58,655 bases of DNA from Microcaldota archaeon (GCA_021801225.1 JAJYYF010000012.1:1-58655), one strand, 5' to 3'; positions 1-9,223 are shown, numbered from the stretch's first letter. The notes: generated by a model from the letters alone, not told the origin. Program-made: numbers and translations.

Positions 1-1
1 T

Positions 2-82
2 ATGACCTCGAAACTCAATGGAGAGAATTATGTTGAGAACCTGCAGGACATAATTGATGAGAAAAGGGGCTTCAGACGGTAA
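2..82 (+). CDS. C-terminal fragment of an unidentified protein (cut by window edge)
   Basis: An open frame enters from the left edge and stops at a TAA at 80-82. The visible 26 residues are hydrophilic and end EKRGFRR. Its codons (CTC, CTG, GGC, CGG) are less AT-biased than those of the neighbouring AglB gene, and a hairpin with a T-run follows directly, which supports a real gene end. Too little is visible to name a family. Confidence 0.4.
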   Translation: MTSKLNGENYVENLQDIIDEKRGFRR

Positions 83-106
83 CGTTATTGGACTGTTACT
101 TTTTTA
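79..106 (+). terminator. Hairpin plus T-run after the edge gene
   Basis: GTAAC at 79-83 can pair with GTTAC at 95-99, followed at once by a run of six T. It overlaps the stop codon of the edge gene and lies between two convergent genes. The stem is short, so this may simply be a T-rich archaeal terminator. Confidence 0.4.
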
Positions 107-137
107 TAATGTCAAGAATTTTTTTCATAATATAACA

Positions 138-2417
138 CTATGTATTGTTATAATAAATCCTAAATATTTTTGTGTCGCTATTTGAATATATCAAATTAAA
201 TGATATATTATTATTTCCTATAAGGCAATCGTAATTATTACAAAAATATAATAATTTAATCATATTGCTTCTTGCAAGCCCACTGGCCATAGCCATTTCT
301 CCAGTAATATTTACGATTTCTCTGTTGTTCTGTACACCTGAATAATCTACTAATAATGTTTGGTTATTGGTTTCATTAATATTATTCTTAATTATACTAA
401 AGTTTTTGTTATTTATATTATAAAAAGCAGTATATTTAAAGTATGAAATACCGTTTGGAAATTTTAAAAAGCTTATTTCAGTATTGTTTTTAAATATGAT
501 CAAATATGCAGATAAATTACTATATGAACTTTTTGAAAAAACAAATTCTTCTAAAGTTTTATTTTTAAATTCTGAGAAATTACTAAAAGTTATATAACTA
601 TAATCTGTAGAATATGAATTATTAATTCCAGTCTCTAAAAATAATCCTGCTGTTTCCATAAGCCACACATTTCTTACTAATAAGTATTCTGGTTTATTTG
701 CATATTTGCTATAAATAAAACTTAAATTTTGGTTATCATTGAAAAGCCAATTAGAAAACGCATCTATCTTTGTTCCGTTTTGAGCTCCGACACTATCTGT
801 AATACTTGTTAAATTTCCCCAGCCTTCAACTACACTACCTTCTGACCACAGTGTTAAAACAGTACTATTATTATTTAAGTTATTTTTCATCCAAGTTACT
901 GCATTTAAAAATTTCTGTGTTATAAGTCCACCAAACTGAATATTAGTATCTAAATATACATCATTTAGTAATAATGTAATTATAATTAAAATTATTAAGG
1001 TTATAACAACATATTTTAAATATCTTCTACCCTTTACTTTCAATAAAATTATATATAATGTATAAGCACTTAATATTGAAAGGGGTATTGATAATAAAGA
1101 ATTAAATCTTATTGCAAATAAATTTAAATATGAAGTTATAATGAGGTATGACAATAAAATAATCATTTCTACTTTAATATCTAAAATAAACCTAAAATTT
1201 CCACTTATCCATTCTTTTGAATCATAAACATTTAAGAAAAAATAAATAAATCCAGATAAAGTTAATAAAATCCAAAAATAAATGGGGAAAGAATCAAATA
1301 ATCCATAAATAGCAATTAAAATAGACATTGGAGTAATAAAGAGGGTTACTCCAAAACTTTCAATTAAATCATTAAATGTTGGCATTGAAAGTTCTTGTAT
1401 GCTAGACTTTACAAAGTTAGTTGTAGATATGAAATCATTATTAACAAATATATTACTTATTATTTGATGATAAAATGTTTCAACAAATACAAGTATAACT
1501 ATTAAAAATAATAAAACTAACAAAAATCTTTTTATTTTTGTATCAAAAAATTTTGAATATGAATATTTTATTATGAAAAATTCTAGTATAAATCCGATTA
1601 AAAATACAATTATTAAAATCAGAGCCGAAAATCCAGTTAACTCTTGATTTGGTGAACTTATTAATCCAGAATAAACATAAGCCCTTACTAATGAAAACCA
1701 TATTATTATAGAACCTAAAACATAAGGTAACGCCTTTAATATACCTTCTTTAATATATACAAAAGAATATATCATTATAGATACTGAAGAAATAAAATAG
1801 ACAATAAAAGCAAATGGTGCACCATTCCAAACCAAATTGCATATGCTAAGAAAAAGAGATGAAAGAAGCATATACGCTAACCTTCTATTTTTATTATTTG
1901 TTTTAAAAATTTCTATTAAAAATATAAGTGCTAAAATTAGGAATATTGATATAAAACCATCACCTCTGTAATCTAAAGCGCTTGTCTTGGAGATGTTCGC
2001 AAAACTGAAAGCAACAAACGTCATAACAAGCAATCCAAATACTTTGTCCTTACTCAAAAATCTTGAGAGGTAATACGCTCCAAGAACATCAAATATTGCA
2101 AAAAGTAAAGGTATCAATCTCATTACATCGTAATACGAAACGCCAAAGAATCTAAGAATATAATATGGGAATAAAGTCACCCAATAAAGTCCTACAGGTT
2201 CTGTAACTAATGTATGCTGTGGCCATCCTGATATAGATAGTGTTTTGGGCACAACAAAATTATTATTCACTGCTGCTCTTATGACTGAAAAATGGTAAAA
2301 ACCATCTGGTTCATAAAAGCCTTGATACTTTAAAAGTGGTATCCTAAAAAAAATAGTTATAAAAAGTATTAATAAAGTTATACAGAAGAACAAAAATTTA
2401 TTTTTATTTACTTCCAT
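138..2417 (-). CDS. AglB/STT3-family oligosaccharyltransferase, paralogue 1
   Basis: 759-residue polytopic membrane protein predicted to transfer a lipid-linked glycan to Asn of exported proteins. The N-terminus has a membrane segment, then EPDGFYHF (an acidic/His motif matching the first catalytic acidic site of STT3) and later YRGDGF. About a dozen hydrophobic helices follow, then a soluble C-terminal domain. The position of the family WWDYG motif reads LWSEGS (about residue 524), so the core is atypical. It lies 12 bp downstream of a closely related paralogue on the same strand, so the two are probably co-transcribed. Divergent sugar genes and an S-layer gene nearby fit surface glycosylation. 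The family call is firm; activity of this divergent form is inferred. Confidence 0.85.
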   Translation of the reverse strand: MEVNKNKFLFFCITLLILFITIFFRIPLLKYQGFYEPDGFYHFSVIRAAVNNNFVVPKTLSISGWPQHTLVTEPVGLYWVTLFPYYILRFFGVSYYDVMRLIPLLFAIFDVLGAYYLSRFLSKDKVFGLLVMTFVAFSFANISKTSALDYRGDGFISIFLILALIFLIEIFKTNNKNRRLAYMLLSSLFLSICNLVWNGAPFAFIVYFISSVSIMIYSFVYIKEGILKALPYVLGSIIIWFSLVRAYVYSGLISSPNQELTGFSALILIIVFLIGFILEFFIIKYSYSKFFDTKIKRFLLVLLFLIVILVFVETFYHQIISNIFVNNDFISTTNFVKSSIQELSMPTFNDLIESFGVTLFITPMSILIAIYGLFDSFPIYFWILLTLSGFIYFFLNVYDSKEWISGNFRFILDIKVEMIILLSYLIITSYLNLFAIRFNSLLSIPLSILSAYTLYIILLKVKGRRYLKYVVITLIILIIITLLLNDVYLDTNIQFGGLITQKFLNAVTWMKNNLNNNSTVLTLWSEGSVVEGWGNLTSITDSVGAQNGTKIDAFSNWLFNDNQNLSFIYSKYANKPEYLLVRNVWLMETAGLFLETGINNSYSTDYSYITFSNFSEFKNKTLEEFVFSKSSYSNLSAYLIIFKNNTEISFLKFPNGISYFKYTAFYNINNKNFSIIKNNINETNNQTLLVDYSGVQNNREIVNITGEMAMASGLARSNMIKLLYFCNNYDCLIGNNNISFNLIYSNSDTKIFRIYYNNT
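2086..2231. repeat. AglB paralogue near-identity tract, copy 1
   Basis: 146 nt matching 4612-4757 with only two mismatches (at 2178 and 2190), including 92 identical bases in a row. It lies in the N-terminal coding part of AglB paralogue 1, while sequence outside the tract diverges clearly. It looks like a recent gene-conversion tract. Confidence 0.85.
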
Positions 2418-2429
2418 ACCTATCTATTG

Positions 2430-5087
2430 CTACTTATAATTTATTTTATATATTCTTGTATCTCCATTGACGAATACTAATGTTAAGCCCGCCTTTGTAT
2501 TGTTCCAAACGCATCCTTGGTTATTATTGCAAAAATAAAGGAACTTAAGCATATTGCTCATTGCAATATCTCCTGAAAAGATAAACCCTTCACTAACATT
2601 TAATACTTTTTTACTAGTATTTGGTATATACCTGGGAGTGTTTGAGTATATAACAAGAGCCATTGCATCTACTGTTCTATTGAAGTACTTAGAGTCATTA
2701 ACTATTGTATAATTAAGTGTATTTTCATTATACAATGCAGTATACCTAAATGGTTCGTATGCTGTACCTCCTTGCAATCCATTTATCGATTGCTGTTGAA
2801 TTCCTATATATGAAGTTGATTGATTAAATGTTGAGTTTTGTACTACAACTATATTCTGACTACTTTGTTGTTCCTCAAAGTTAATTATAGAAGAACCATT
2901 TTTTGAACTCTCAGTTGTTGGTAGTAACAAACCAAAACTATAATTACTTTCAATGTTTGGATTAATTCCAGATTCGGTAAATATTCCCTGGCTTTCTAAT
3001 AACCAGTTATACCTAACCAAAAGGTAATTCGGTTTCCCATTTATTTTACTGTATAAGAAACTTGGATTATTACTATCATTTAAAATCCATGCTGCAAATG
3101 GATCTGCCTTTGAGGCGTTTTGTGAACCTACGCTGTCTGTAACACTTGTTCTATTGCCCCAACCTTCTACTACACTTCCATCTGGCCAAAGTGTAAGAAA
3201 TACACTATTAGGTGCAGTGTTATTCTTTATCCAAGCAGTTGCATTAAGGAATAATGGATTGATATTATCTGCCTGAGTTATTGTGCCTCCATAAATTATA
3301 TCATAAAATAATACTACCATTATGAAAATAATTATAAAGTAAGCAAATATCCCTGTAAGATTACTTACAAACCCTTTATTTATTAACATTAAAATAAATA
3401 GTCCTGAAATAATGTTTACTATTATCAATACTGCAACTGCCAATAAGTTCCCAAAAACTGCACTTTCTACGTATAGTACTATTGTCATTAAAATAACTAA
3501 TAATGAAAGTACAACTGTTGTATATTCTATGTTAATTTGTGTTAATTTATGTTTGTGGAAGTTTTTATGAATTAAAGCAAAGAACCAGTATATGGTGTAT
3601 GCACTAAATATTGCCAATGGAACTGAGACTAATGAATTAAATCTTATGGCAAATATCTGCAAATAAATAGTTAAAGCAAAGTATACAATTATTAAAAGCA
3701 TCTCGGGCTTTATATCAAATATAAATCTTGGGTTGCCATTAAACCAATCTCCGCTGTCATAAATATTCATGAATAAGTATGGTATAAATGATAACAAAAT
3801 CAGTATCCATATTATATTCTGTGCATTACTCAATAATGTAGATATACTCATTAAAATAGTCATAGGAGTTGTGATTAAGGCTATTCCAAAACTTCCATAA
3901 AGGAATGGCAAGGTTGGTGGTGTTAATTCTTGTATGGTCTGTGCAAATGTATTCCCTGTAGTTATAAATCCGTTATTTACAAATACTTGTTGTATGAATC
4001 CATTCAATCCAAAGTAAATAACAAATCCTATAAGCATACTGAATAATATTAAAAACAAAGCTCTCTTTGAAATAGTCTCAAAGAACTCAAACTTTTCATT
4101 ATTTATATAATAACCTATTAACCACCCAATAATCAAAATTACAAAAAGATAAATGAAGTATGTCTGAGTTAAGGCCTGTGCATAGAAAAATGTTGCAGCC
4201 CTATATAAATTAACTAATAAATACCATATTAAAAGCATTCCAATTAAATAAATGTTATCGTTGTAAATTTTTTCCTTTTTAAATACAAATCCGAAAGCCA
4301 TTAAAACTATAAATGCACCTATTACTATCGCATTTGCAAATGATGCCCCATTCCATACTGCATTACATATGCTTAAGCTCAAGGCACCTAACAGCATATA
4401 AGCTATTTTTTTATTTCTGTCTTTAGACTTGAAAATATATGCTATAAAAATAAGTGAAAGTATTAGAAAAATAGTTATAAATCCATCTCCTCTGTATATC
4501 AAAGCACTAGTTCTAGCAGAGTCTCCTGCACTTAATGCAACTAATCCCATTACTAAAATTCCAAATATCTTATCTTTGCTTAAGAATCTTGAGAGGTAAT
4601 ATGCTCCTAACACATCAAATATTGCAAAAAGTAAAGGTATCAATCTCATTACATCGTAATACGAAACGCCAAAGAATCTAAGAATATAATATGGGAATAA
4701 AGTTACCCAATAAAGCCCTACAGGTTCTGTAACTAATGTATGCTGTGGCCATCCTGAGATACCTAATACTTTAGGTACTACAAAATTATTATTTACAGCT
4801 GCGCGTATTACGGAAAAATGATAAAATCCATCAGGTTCATAAAAACCTTGATACTGTAAAAGTTCAACTCTAAGATATACTGTTGCTATTAATATTATTA
4901 GTGTAATTCCTATGAAAATAAGGTTTTTATTGGTAAAAACAGTATCTCTAAGAGATTTTTTATCTTTGTTTAAGTGTGAGTGTGAATTGCTAACCTCTTC
5001 TTTATTACTTTCATGATTGTGTTGATGTTTATGCACTTCATTATTAGTATTATCAAAAGTCTGGTTATCGCTCTCCAAAATACTCAC
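2430..5087 (-). CDS. AglB/STT3-family oligosaccharyltransferase, paralogue 2, with His-rich N-terminal tail
   Basis: 885-residue relative of the adjacent gene and first in the two-gene minus-strand unit. It carries the same EPDGFYHF and YRGDGF sites, a multi-helix membrane domain and an external C-terminal domain. The WWDYG-equivalent reads LWPDGS (about residue 634), followed by VVEGWGN. It is longer than paralogue 1 because of a roughly 50-residue hydrophilic leader containing HKHQHNH and SHSH, plus extra membrane and loop sequence. The His cluster could bind metal, but I have no evidence of function. A tract near residues 110-158 is almost identical at DNA level to paralogue 1. Role by family: N-glycosylation of surface proteins such as the S-layer protein. 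Confidence 0.87.
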   Translation of the reverse strand: MSILESDNQTFDNTNNEVHKHQHNHESNKEEVSNSHSHLNKDKKSLRDTVFTNKNLIFIGITLIILIATVYLRVELLQYQGFYEPDGFYHFSVIRAAVNNNFVVPKVLGISGWPQHTLVTEPVGLYWVTLFPYYILRFFGVSYYDVMRLIPLLFAIFDVLGAYYLSRFLSKDKIFGILVMGLVALSAGDSARTSALIYRGDGFITIFLILSLIFIAYIFKSKDRNKKIAYMLLGALSLSICNAVWNGASFANAIVIGAFIVLMAFGFVFKKEKIYNDNIYLIGMLLIWYLLVNLYRAATFFYAQALTQTYFIYLFVILIIGWLIGYYINNEKFEFFETISKRALFLILFSMLIGFVIYFGLNGFIQQVFVNNGFITTGNTFAQTIQELTPPTLPFLYGSFGIALITTPMTILMSISTLLSNAQNIIWILILLSFIPYLFMNIYDSGDWFNGNPRFIFDIKPEMLLIIVYFALTIYLQIFAIRFNSLVSVPLAIFSAYTIYWFFALIHKNFHKHKLTQINIEYTTVVLSLLVILMTIVLYVESAVFGNLLAVAVLIIVNIISGLFILMLINKGFVSNLTGIFAYFIIIFIMVVLFYDIIYGGTITQADNINPLFLNATAWIKNNTAPNSVFLTLWPDGSVVEGWGNRTSVTDSVGSQNASKADPFAAWILNDSNNPSFLYSKINGKPNYLLVRYNWLLESQGIFTESGINPNIESNYSFGLLLPTTESSKNGSSIINFEEQQSSQNIVVVQNSTFNQSTSYIGIQQQSINGLQGGTAYEPFRYTALYNENTLNYTIVNDSKYFNRTVDAMALVIYSNTPRYIPNTSKKVLNVSEGFIFSGDIAMSNMLKFLYFCNNNQGCVWNNTKAGLTLVFVNGDTRIYKINYK
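4612..4757. repeat. AglB paralogue near-identity tract, copy 2
   Basis: Direct-orientation partner of the tract at 2086-2231, within AglB paralogue 2. Both mismatches are silent in the proteins. Confidence 0.85.
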
Positions 5088-5306
5088 AAAATATTTTAAG
5101 TAGTATTATATATTACAAAAACAATATAAACGCTACTATTATTTTCGTATTTTTTTATTGCCATACTAAACTATAAGAAAATAAACTAAATTAATTAATA
5201 AATTTAATTAATAAATTAAATATTTAAAAATATTTTATATGTTGTATTATGCAAAAGTATATATTTATAAAAGAAAAATTACATTTTGGCTTAATTAAGG
5301 ATAAAA

Positions 5307-6029
5307 ATGCAAGAAAATATTGAAACTGTAATAATACTGGCAGGAGGTGAAGGCAAAAGACTAAGGCCATTTACTGAACATACTCCAAAGCCAATGATAA
5401 ACCTTTTCGATAAGCCTTTGTTAGAACACATTATACATATATTAGAAAAGAAGGGCATTAAACAAGTAATACTTGCCATAAGCTACAAGGCAGGTAAGAT
5501 AATAGAGTATTTCGAGAAGAAAAAAGATGAGTTTTCTGTAAAGATAGATTACTCAATAGAAAAAACACCTCTTGGTACAGGAGGAGCTATAAGATTGGCT
5601 TTATCAAAATGTACTAATCAAAAGGATGTTCTTGTAATAAATGGAGACAGTATCTTCATTGTAGATTTAAAAAATATGTATGATTTACATAAAAAAAATA
5701 ATGCTTTAGTTACGATTGGAGTTACTATTACTGATGACATTTCTGCATCTGGAGCGGTAAAACTATCCGGTCCTGTAATTACTGAGTTTATCGAGAAACC
5801 AATGATAAAGAAAAGAGGCTTAATAAATGCCGGTGTATACTTAATAAATTTAAGTATACTGAATAAGTTCCCTAAAGAAGAGAAATTTTCTTTTGAAAAA
5901 GACTTTCTAGAAAAAGAATCAAAAAATAATACAATTTATTCTTACTTAATAGATGAATTTTATACTGTAAATGATATGGAACAGTATAAAGAAATGGTCA
6001 AAAAACTTAATGATAGGCGATTAATATGA
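5307..6029 (+). CDS. Sugar-1-phosphate nucleotidyltransferase, HddC-like
   Basis: 240-residue NTP_transferase-fold enzyme that activates a sugar 1-phosphate with a nucleotide. The N-terminal LAGGEGKRLRPFT is the nucleotide-binding loop, PKPM follows, PLGTGGAI and VINGDS (metal-binding Asp) are in place, and EFIEKP is the usual sugar-site motif. It has no C-terminal left-handed beta-helix, so it is not GlmU-like. It overlaps gmhA by 4 bp and precedes a heptose-7-phosphate-kinase-like gene, which suggests GDP-D-glycero-D-manno-heptose synthesis (HddC role). Mannose- or glucose-1-phosphate specificity cannot be excluded from sequence alone. Confidence 0.82.
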   Translation: MQENIETVIILAGGEGKRLRPFTEHTPKPMINLFDKPLLEHIIHILEKKGIKQVILAISYKAGKIIEYFEKKKDEFSVKIDYSIEKTPLGTGGAIRLALSKCTNQKDVLVINGDSIFIVDLKNMYDLHKKNNALVTIGVTITDDISASGAVKLSGPVITEFIEKPMIKKRGLINAGVYLINLSILNKFPKEEKFSFEKDFLEKESKNNTIYSYLIDEFYTVNDMEQYKEMVKKLNDRRLI

Positions 6030-6583
6030 ATAAAGATGAAGTTGCATTATACATGAAAGAGGGTTCTGAACTTCGATTGGAGTCAGATATAGAAAATATC
6101 TATAACATTGGCATAATAATATCAAAAGTAATAGCAAAAGGTGGAAAACTTTTAATAATGGGCAATGGTGGAAGTGCGGCAGATGCTCAACATATAGCTG
6201 CTGAGTTAGTAGGAAGATTTGAAAAGGAAAGAAGATCATTACCTGCTATAGCACTGCATGGAAATACCTCCTCATTGACTGCAATAGCAAATGATTATGG
6301 ATACGAACATGTTTATGAAAGACAGATAGAAGCATTTGCAAAGCCAGGAGATTTAGTTATTGGGATCTCAACTAGCGGAAACTCAAAAAATATACTTTTA
6401 GCTATGGCAAAGGCTAAAACCATAGGCTGTATCACTATAGGTATGACTGGAAAGGACGGTGGAAAACTTACTGAAGTTTCTGATTATATGTTCAAAACAA
6501 ACACCAAAAGGACCTCATTAATTCAGGAGGTTCATATAGCAGTTGGGCACATATGGTCAAAGATGGTTGAGGACTCAATATAA
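6026..6583 (+). CDS. gmhA: Sedoheptulose-7-phosphate isomerase GmhA
   Basis: 185-residue SIS-domain protein, the normal GmhA length. It converts sedoheptulose 7-phosphate to D-glycero-D-manno-heptose 7-phosphate, the first step of nucleotide-heptose synthesis. GNGGSAADAQH is the phosphate/zinc region; His56, Glu60, Gln167 and His175 match the zinc and catalytic set of bacterial GmhA, and STSGNS is the second SIS phosphate loop. It overlaps the upstream nucleotidyltransferase by 4 bp (ATGA). The family is best known from bacterial LPS and S-layer glycans. Confidence 0.9.
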   Translation: MNKDEVALYMKEGSELRLESDIENIYNIGIIISKVIAKGGKLLIMGNGGSAADAQHIAAELVGRFEKERRSLPAIALHGNTSSLTAIANDYGYEHVYERQIEAFAKPGDLVIGISTSGNSKNILLAMAKAKTIGCITIGMTGKDGGKLTEVSDYMFKTNTKRTSLIQEVHIAVGHIWSKMVEDSI

Positions 6584-6602
6584 AATAAAAACTGTTGTTT
6601 TT

Positions 6603-7592
6603 ATGTCAAAGCATCTTGTAACTACTAAAACTCCTCTGAGGATAACATTTACCGGAGGAGGAACTGATTTACCTGAGTATTACACAAAACATGGTCCAGG
6701 AGCTGTAGTATCCGCAACTATAAACAGTTATATTTACATCTCAGTAAGTAAACATTTTTATCCCGATGAACTAAGAATAAGTTACTCAGTAACTGAAAAT
6801 GCAATAAAAAACATTAATGATATAAAACACCCTACAGTAAGGGAAGCTCTTCGTCTTCTTAATATAGAACGTGGCATTCAAATAGTGAGTATAACTGAGA
6901 TACCATCAAAGGGTACAGGTCTTGGCTCAAGCAGCAGCTTTATAGTTGGTCTACTAAATGCACTTCATGCATGGAAAGGTGAGTTTGCATCTCCAAAACA
7001 ACTTGCAGAAGAAGCCGTATACATAGAAAGAGAAGTTCTGAAAGAGAAAGGAGGTAAACAGGATCAATATATGGCCGCTTATGGCGGTATAAATTTAATG
7101 GAGTTCATGAAAAGCGAAGAGGTATCTGTAAAGCCAATACCTATCTCTACAAAATTAAGGAAAGAGTTAGAGTCAAATTTAATCATGTTCTATACTGGTA
7201 AGGAAAGAAGCTCAAGCGAAATACATGAAAAGCAAGTATTGGGAATAGAAAAAAATATAGAAAAATATGACAGAATGCGTGAAATTGCTTATGAAACTGC
7301 AGATTCAATAACCAAGGGTGATTGGTCACTGTTGGGTAAACTTTTCCATGAAAATTGGCTTTTAAAGAAACAACTTTCTGGAGGTATAACAAATGACGTC
7401 ATAGATAATTATTACTCAAAAGCCATTAATGCAGGCGCTTCTGGAGGAAAACTAATCGGTGCAGGCGGAAGTGGCTTCCTGCTTTTTAATGTTACTCCTG
7501 AAAAAAGGAAAGCAGTAACCTCTGCAATTAATCTTCAAGAACATACCTTTGAGATAGAGACTCAAGGAAGCCGGGTTATATATGTTGAGTAA
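6603..7592 (+). CDS. GHMP kinase, HddA-like heptose-7-phosphate kinase
   Basis: 329 residues from ATG 6603; the 60 nt upstream in frame overlap gmhA and are not kinase-like, so this start is preferred. TPLRITFTGGGTD near the N-terminus is the family signature, GTGLGSSSSF is the GHMP ATP loop, and GASGGKLIGAGGSGF is the C-terminal motif. Family members phosphorylate D-glycero-alpha-D-manno-heptose 7-phosphate at C1 (HddA) or similar sugars. Position between gmhA and a glycosyltransferase fits HddA. The next gene starts 11 bp before this stop. The phosphatase GmhB, needed between HddA and HddC, is not in the window. Confidence 0.85.
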   Translation: MSKHLVTTKTPLRITFTGGGTDLPEYYTKHGPGAVVSATINSYIYISVSKHFYPDELRISYSVTENAIKNINDIKHPTVREALRLLNIERGIQIVSITEIPSKGTGLGSSSSFIVGLLNALHAWKGEFASPKQLAEEAVYIEREVLKEKGGKQDQYMAAYGGINLMEFMKSEEVSVKPIPISTKLRKELESNLIMFYTGKERSSSEIHEKQVLGIEKNIEKYDRMREIAYETADSITKGDWSLLGKLFHENWLLKKQLSGGITNDVIDNYYSKAINAGASGGKLIGAGGSGFLLFNVTPEKRKAVTSAINLQEHTFEIETQGSRVIYVE

Positions 7593-8835
7593 AGAAAAGA
7601 TAGCAATCGTATACTCTGAAAGTATCTCAAAAGCAGCGCTTGGCAGTACTCGTACATTATTGGATCTTGGAAATATGTTGTCCAAATATTACGATATTAA
7701 ATTTTTTTCACTAGGGAAGTACGATCGACATGTAAGTATTAGTTCTGGTATAAAGGAAGAAATTTTCTACTCTTCAGCATCTTCTGATTCTAGAACTACA
7801 AAATCAAGGATACTTGACTATGCTTCATTAATTTTTTTAAACAAGCAAAGAAGTTATCAAGTAATGAACAATAATAAAAATATTTACGAAGCTGTAATTA
7901 AATATAATCCCGATTTTATAATAACTCTTGGACGTAATCTTGTAGATTTGGTTATAGAATTACAAAAGGAGCTTACATCAACTTGTACTATCTCAATTAC
8001 AGACGATTTCCGTGTTGTTGAGAACTCAATAAAGATACAAAGGGAACGTATGACTAAAAATGCCAAAGGACCAAAGCTTATGATAAAACTTTTCTTTTTT
8101 GATTTAATAAGTAAACGTCATTTATCATTTTCCTTAAAGATATACAAAAAGATGCTTAAACAGCTAACTGCAACTGCATTTGTAACTGATATAGATAAAG
8201 ATCTGTCTATAAAAAGATATCCGAATTTAGCTAAAAAATTCTTTGTTCTTCCTACGGCATCATTTCCTAATTACAAAATACTAAATAAACCGAAGTATCC
8301 TGTTAAGGACAAAATTAAAAAAATAGTTTTTATAGGAAACTGTAAACATGAACCTAATCTTGAAGCTATGAGTTTAATAGAAACAGAAATAGCACCAAAA
8401 CTAAAAGAAAAAAGTTTTATTATCATAGGTTCAGGATGCGAAAAGAAGAAAATAGCAAATGTCGAGTATACTGGTTTTATTTCAGAAGAAGAGAAAAACG
8501 AAAGAATTGATACCGCGGATCTTTGCATAGCTCCTTTAAAGAATGGTTCGGGCATTAAGGTAAAGATACTTGATTACTTCGCAAGGTGTAAGCCAGTAAT
8601 AGGGACAAGTGTAGCATTTGAAGGATATCCAATAAAAAACATGCAAAATGCAATTTTAGAGGATAATATATCTCATTATGCAAAACATATCCTCGCATTA
8701 GATTCAAAGAAAGAGTTAAGAGAAAAAATATCATTAAATGCCAATACTATATGTAATTACTTTTCCTATTCAGAAACATCCTCAAGATGGCTGAAGGTTT
8801 TAAGATCTATTAAGAAAAATTCTAATCAACTCTAA
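7582..8835 (+). CDS. GT-B type glycosyltransferase (group 1-like)
   Basis: 417 residues. The N-terminal half has a Rossmann-like pattern after KIAIVYSES. The C-terminal half carries the GT-B nucleotide-sugar domain: IVFIGNCKHEPNLEA, then IGSG, then CIAPLKNGSGIKVKILDYFA with conserved Gly/Lys and acidic region, followed by KPVIGTSVAFEG. It has no membrane segment. It overlaps hddA by 11 bp as the last gene of the four-gene operon, so it probably adds the activated heptose or a related sugar to a lipid-linked glycan; the acceptor is unknown. Confidence 0.8.
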   Translation: MLSKEKIAIVYSESISKAALGSTRTLLDLGNMLSKYYDIKFFSLGKYDRHVSISSGIKEEIFYSSASSDSRTTKSRILDYASLIFLNKQRSYQVMNNNKNIYEAVIKYNPDFIITLGRNLVDLVIELQKELTSTCTISITDDFRVVENSIKIQRERMTKNAKGPKLMIKLFFFDLISKRHLSFSLKIYKKMLKQLTATAFVTDIDKDLSIKRYPNLAKKFFVLPTASFPNYKILNKPKYPVKDKIKKIVFIGNCKHEPNLEAMSLIETEIAPKLKEKSFIIIGSGCEKKKIANVEYTGFISEEEKNERIDTADLCIAPLKNGSGIKVKILDYFARCKPVIGTSVAFEGYPIKNMQNAILEDNISHYAKHILALDSKKELREKISLNANTICNYFSYSETSSRWLKVLRSIKKNSNQL

Positions 8836-8959
8836 AAAGCACTCTTGTTGCTTACCTTTGTTATACTAACCTAGCTCGCATACACTTCTTCTTACGTATT
8901 AATCATTACTTAATACATTATTAAATACATTATTATATAGTATATTATACGTGGATTGT

Positions 8960-9124
8960 ATGTGGGCCGATTATATCACTTCACCAAATTATAGCATAAG
9001 AACATACTTTAAAATGAAATTTTTTATCTATCCTAATCAAATCAAAGAAATATTATCAAAATTAAAAGAATCTGGCTTCCGTCGTAGTGATGCGTGTATC
9101 ATAGAACAATATTACTACGATTAA
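8960..9124 (+). CDS. Small hypothetical protein (54 aa)
   Basis: ATG to TAA frame encoding 54 residues, starting MWADYITSP and ending EQYYYD, rich in Tyr, Phe and Lys with a central amphipathic stretch. A TATA-like AT tract (8930-8950) lies just before it. It sits in the 388-nt gap between the glycosyltransferase and the S-layer gene. The balanced amino-acid content and usable start support a real gene, but I recognise no family. The rest of the gap upstream holds nothing I can name. Confidence 0.45.
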   Translation: MWADYITSPNYSIRTYFKMKFFIYPNQIKEILSKLKESGFRRSDACIIEQYYYD

Positions 9125-9162
9125 CGTTATTTAATAATTAATTTATAAAAACAAAGTTAATT

Positions 9163-9220
9163 AAAACGATTTATTTAAATACTTTGCACTTTAACTAAAT
9201 CTCAAAATATTAAATGTGAT
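9163..9220 (+). promoter_or_regulatory. S-layer promoter and ribosome binding site
   Basis: A purine-rich BRE-like AAAACGA (9163-9169) precedes the TATA box TTTAAATA (9174-9181), about 43 nt before the ATG. GTGAT at 9216-9220 complements the archaeal 16S 3' end and sits three bases before ATG 9224. This predicts a short leader, as expected for a highly expressed surface protein. Confidence 0.6.
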
Positions 9221-9223
9221 GTC

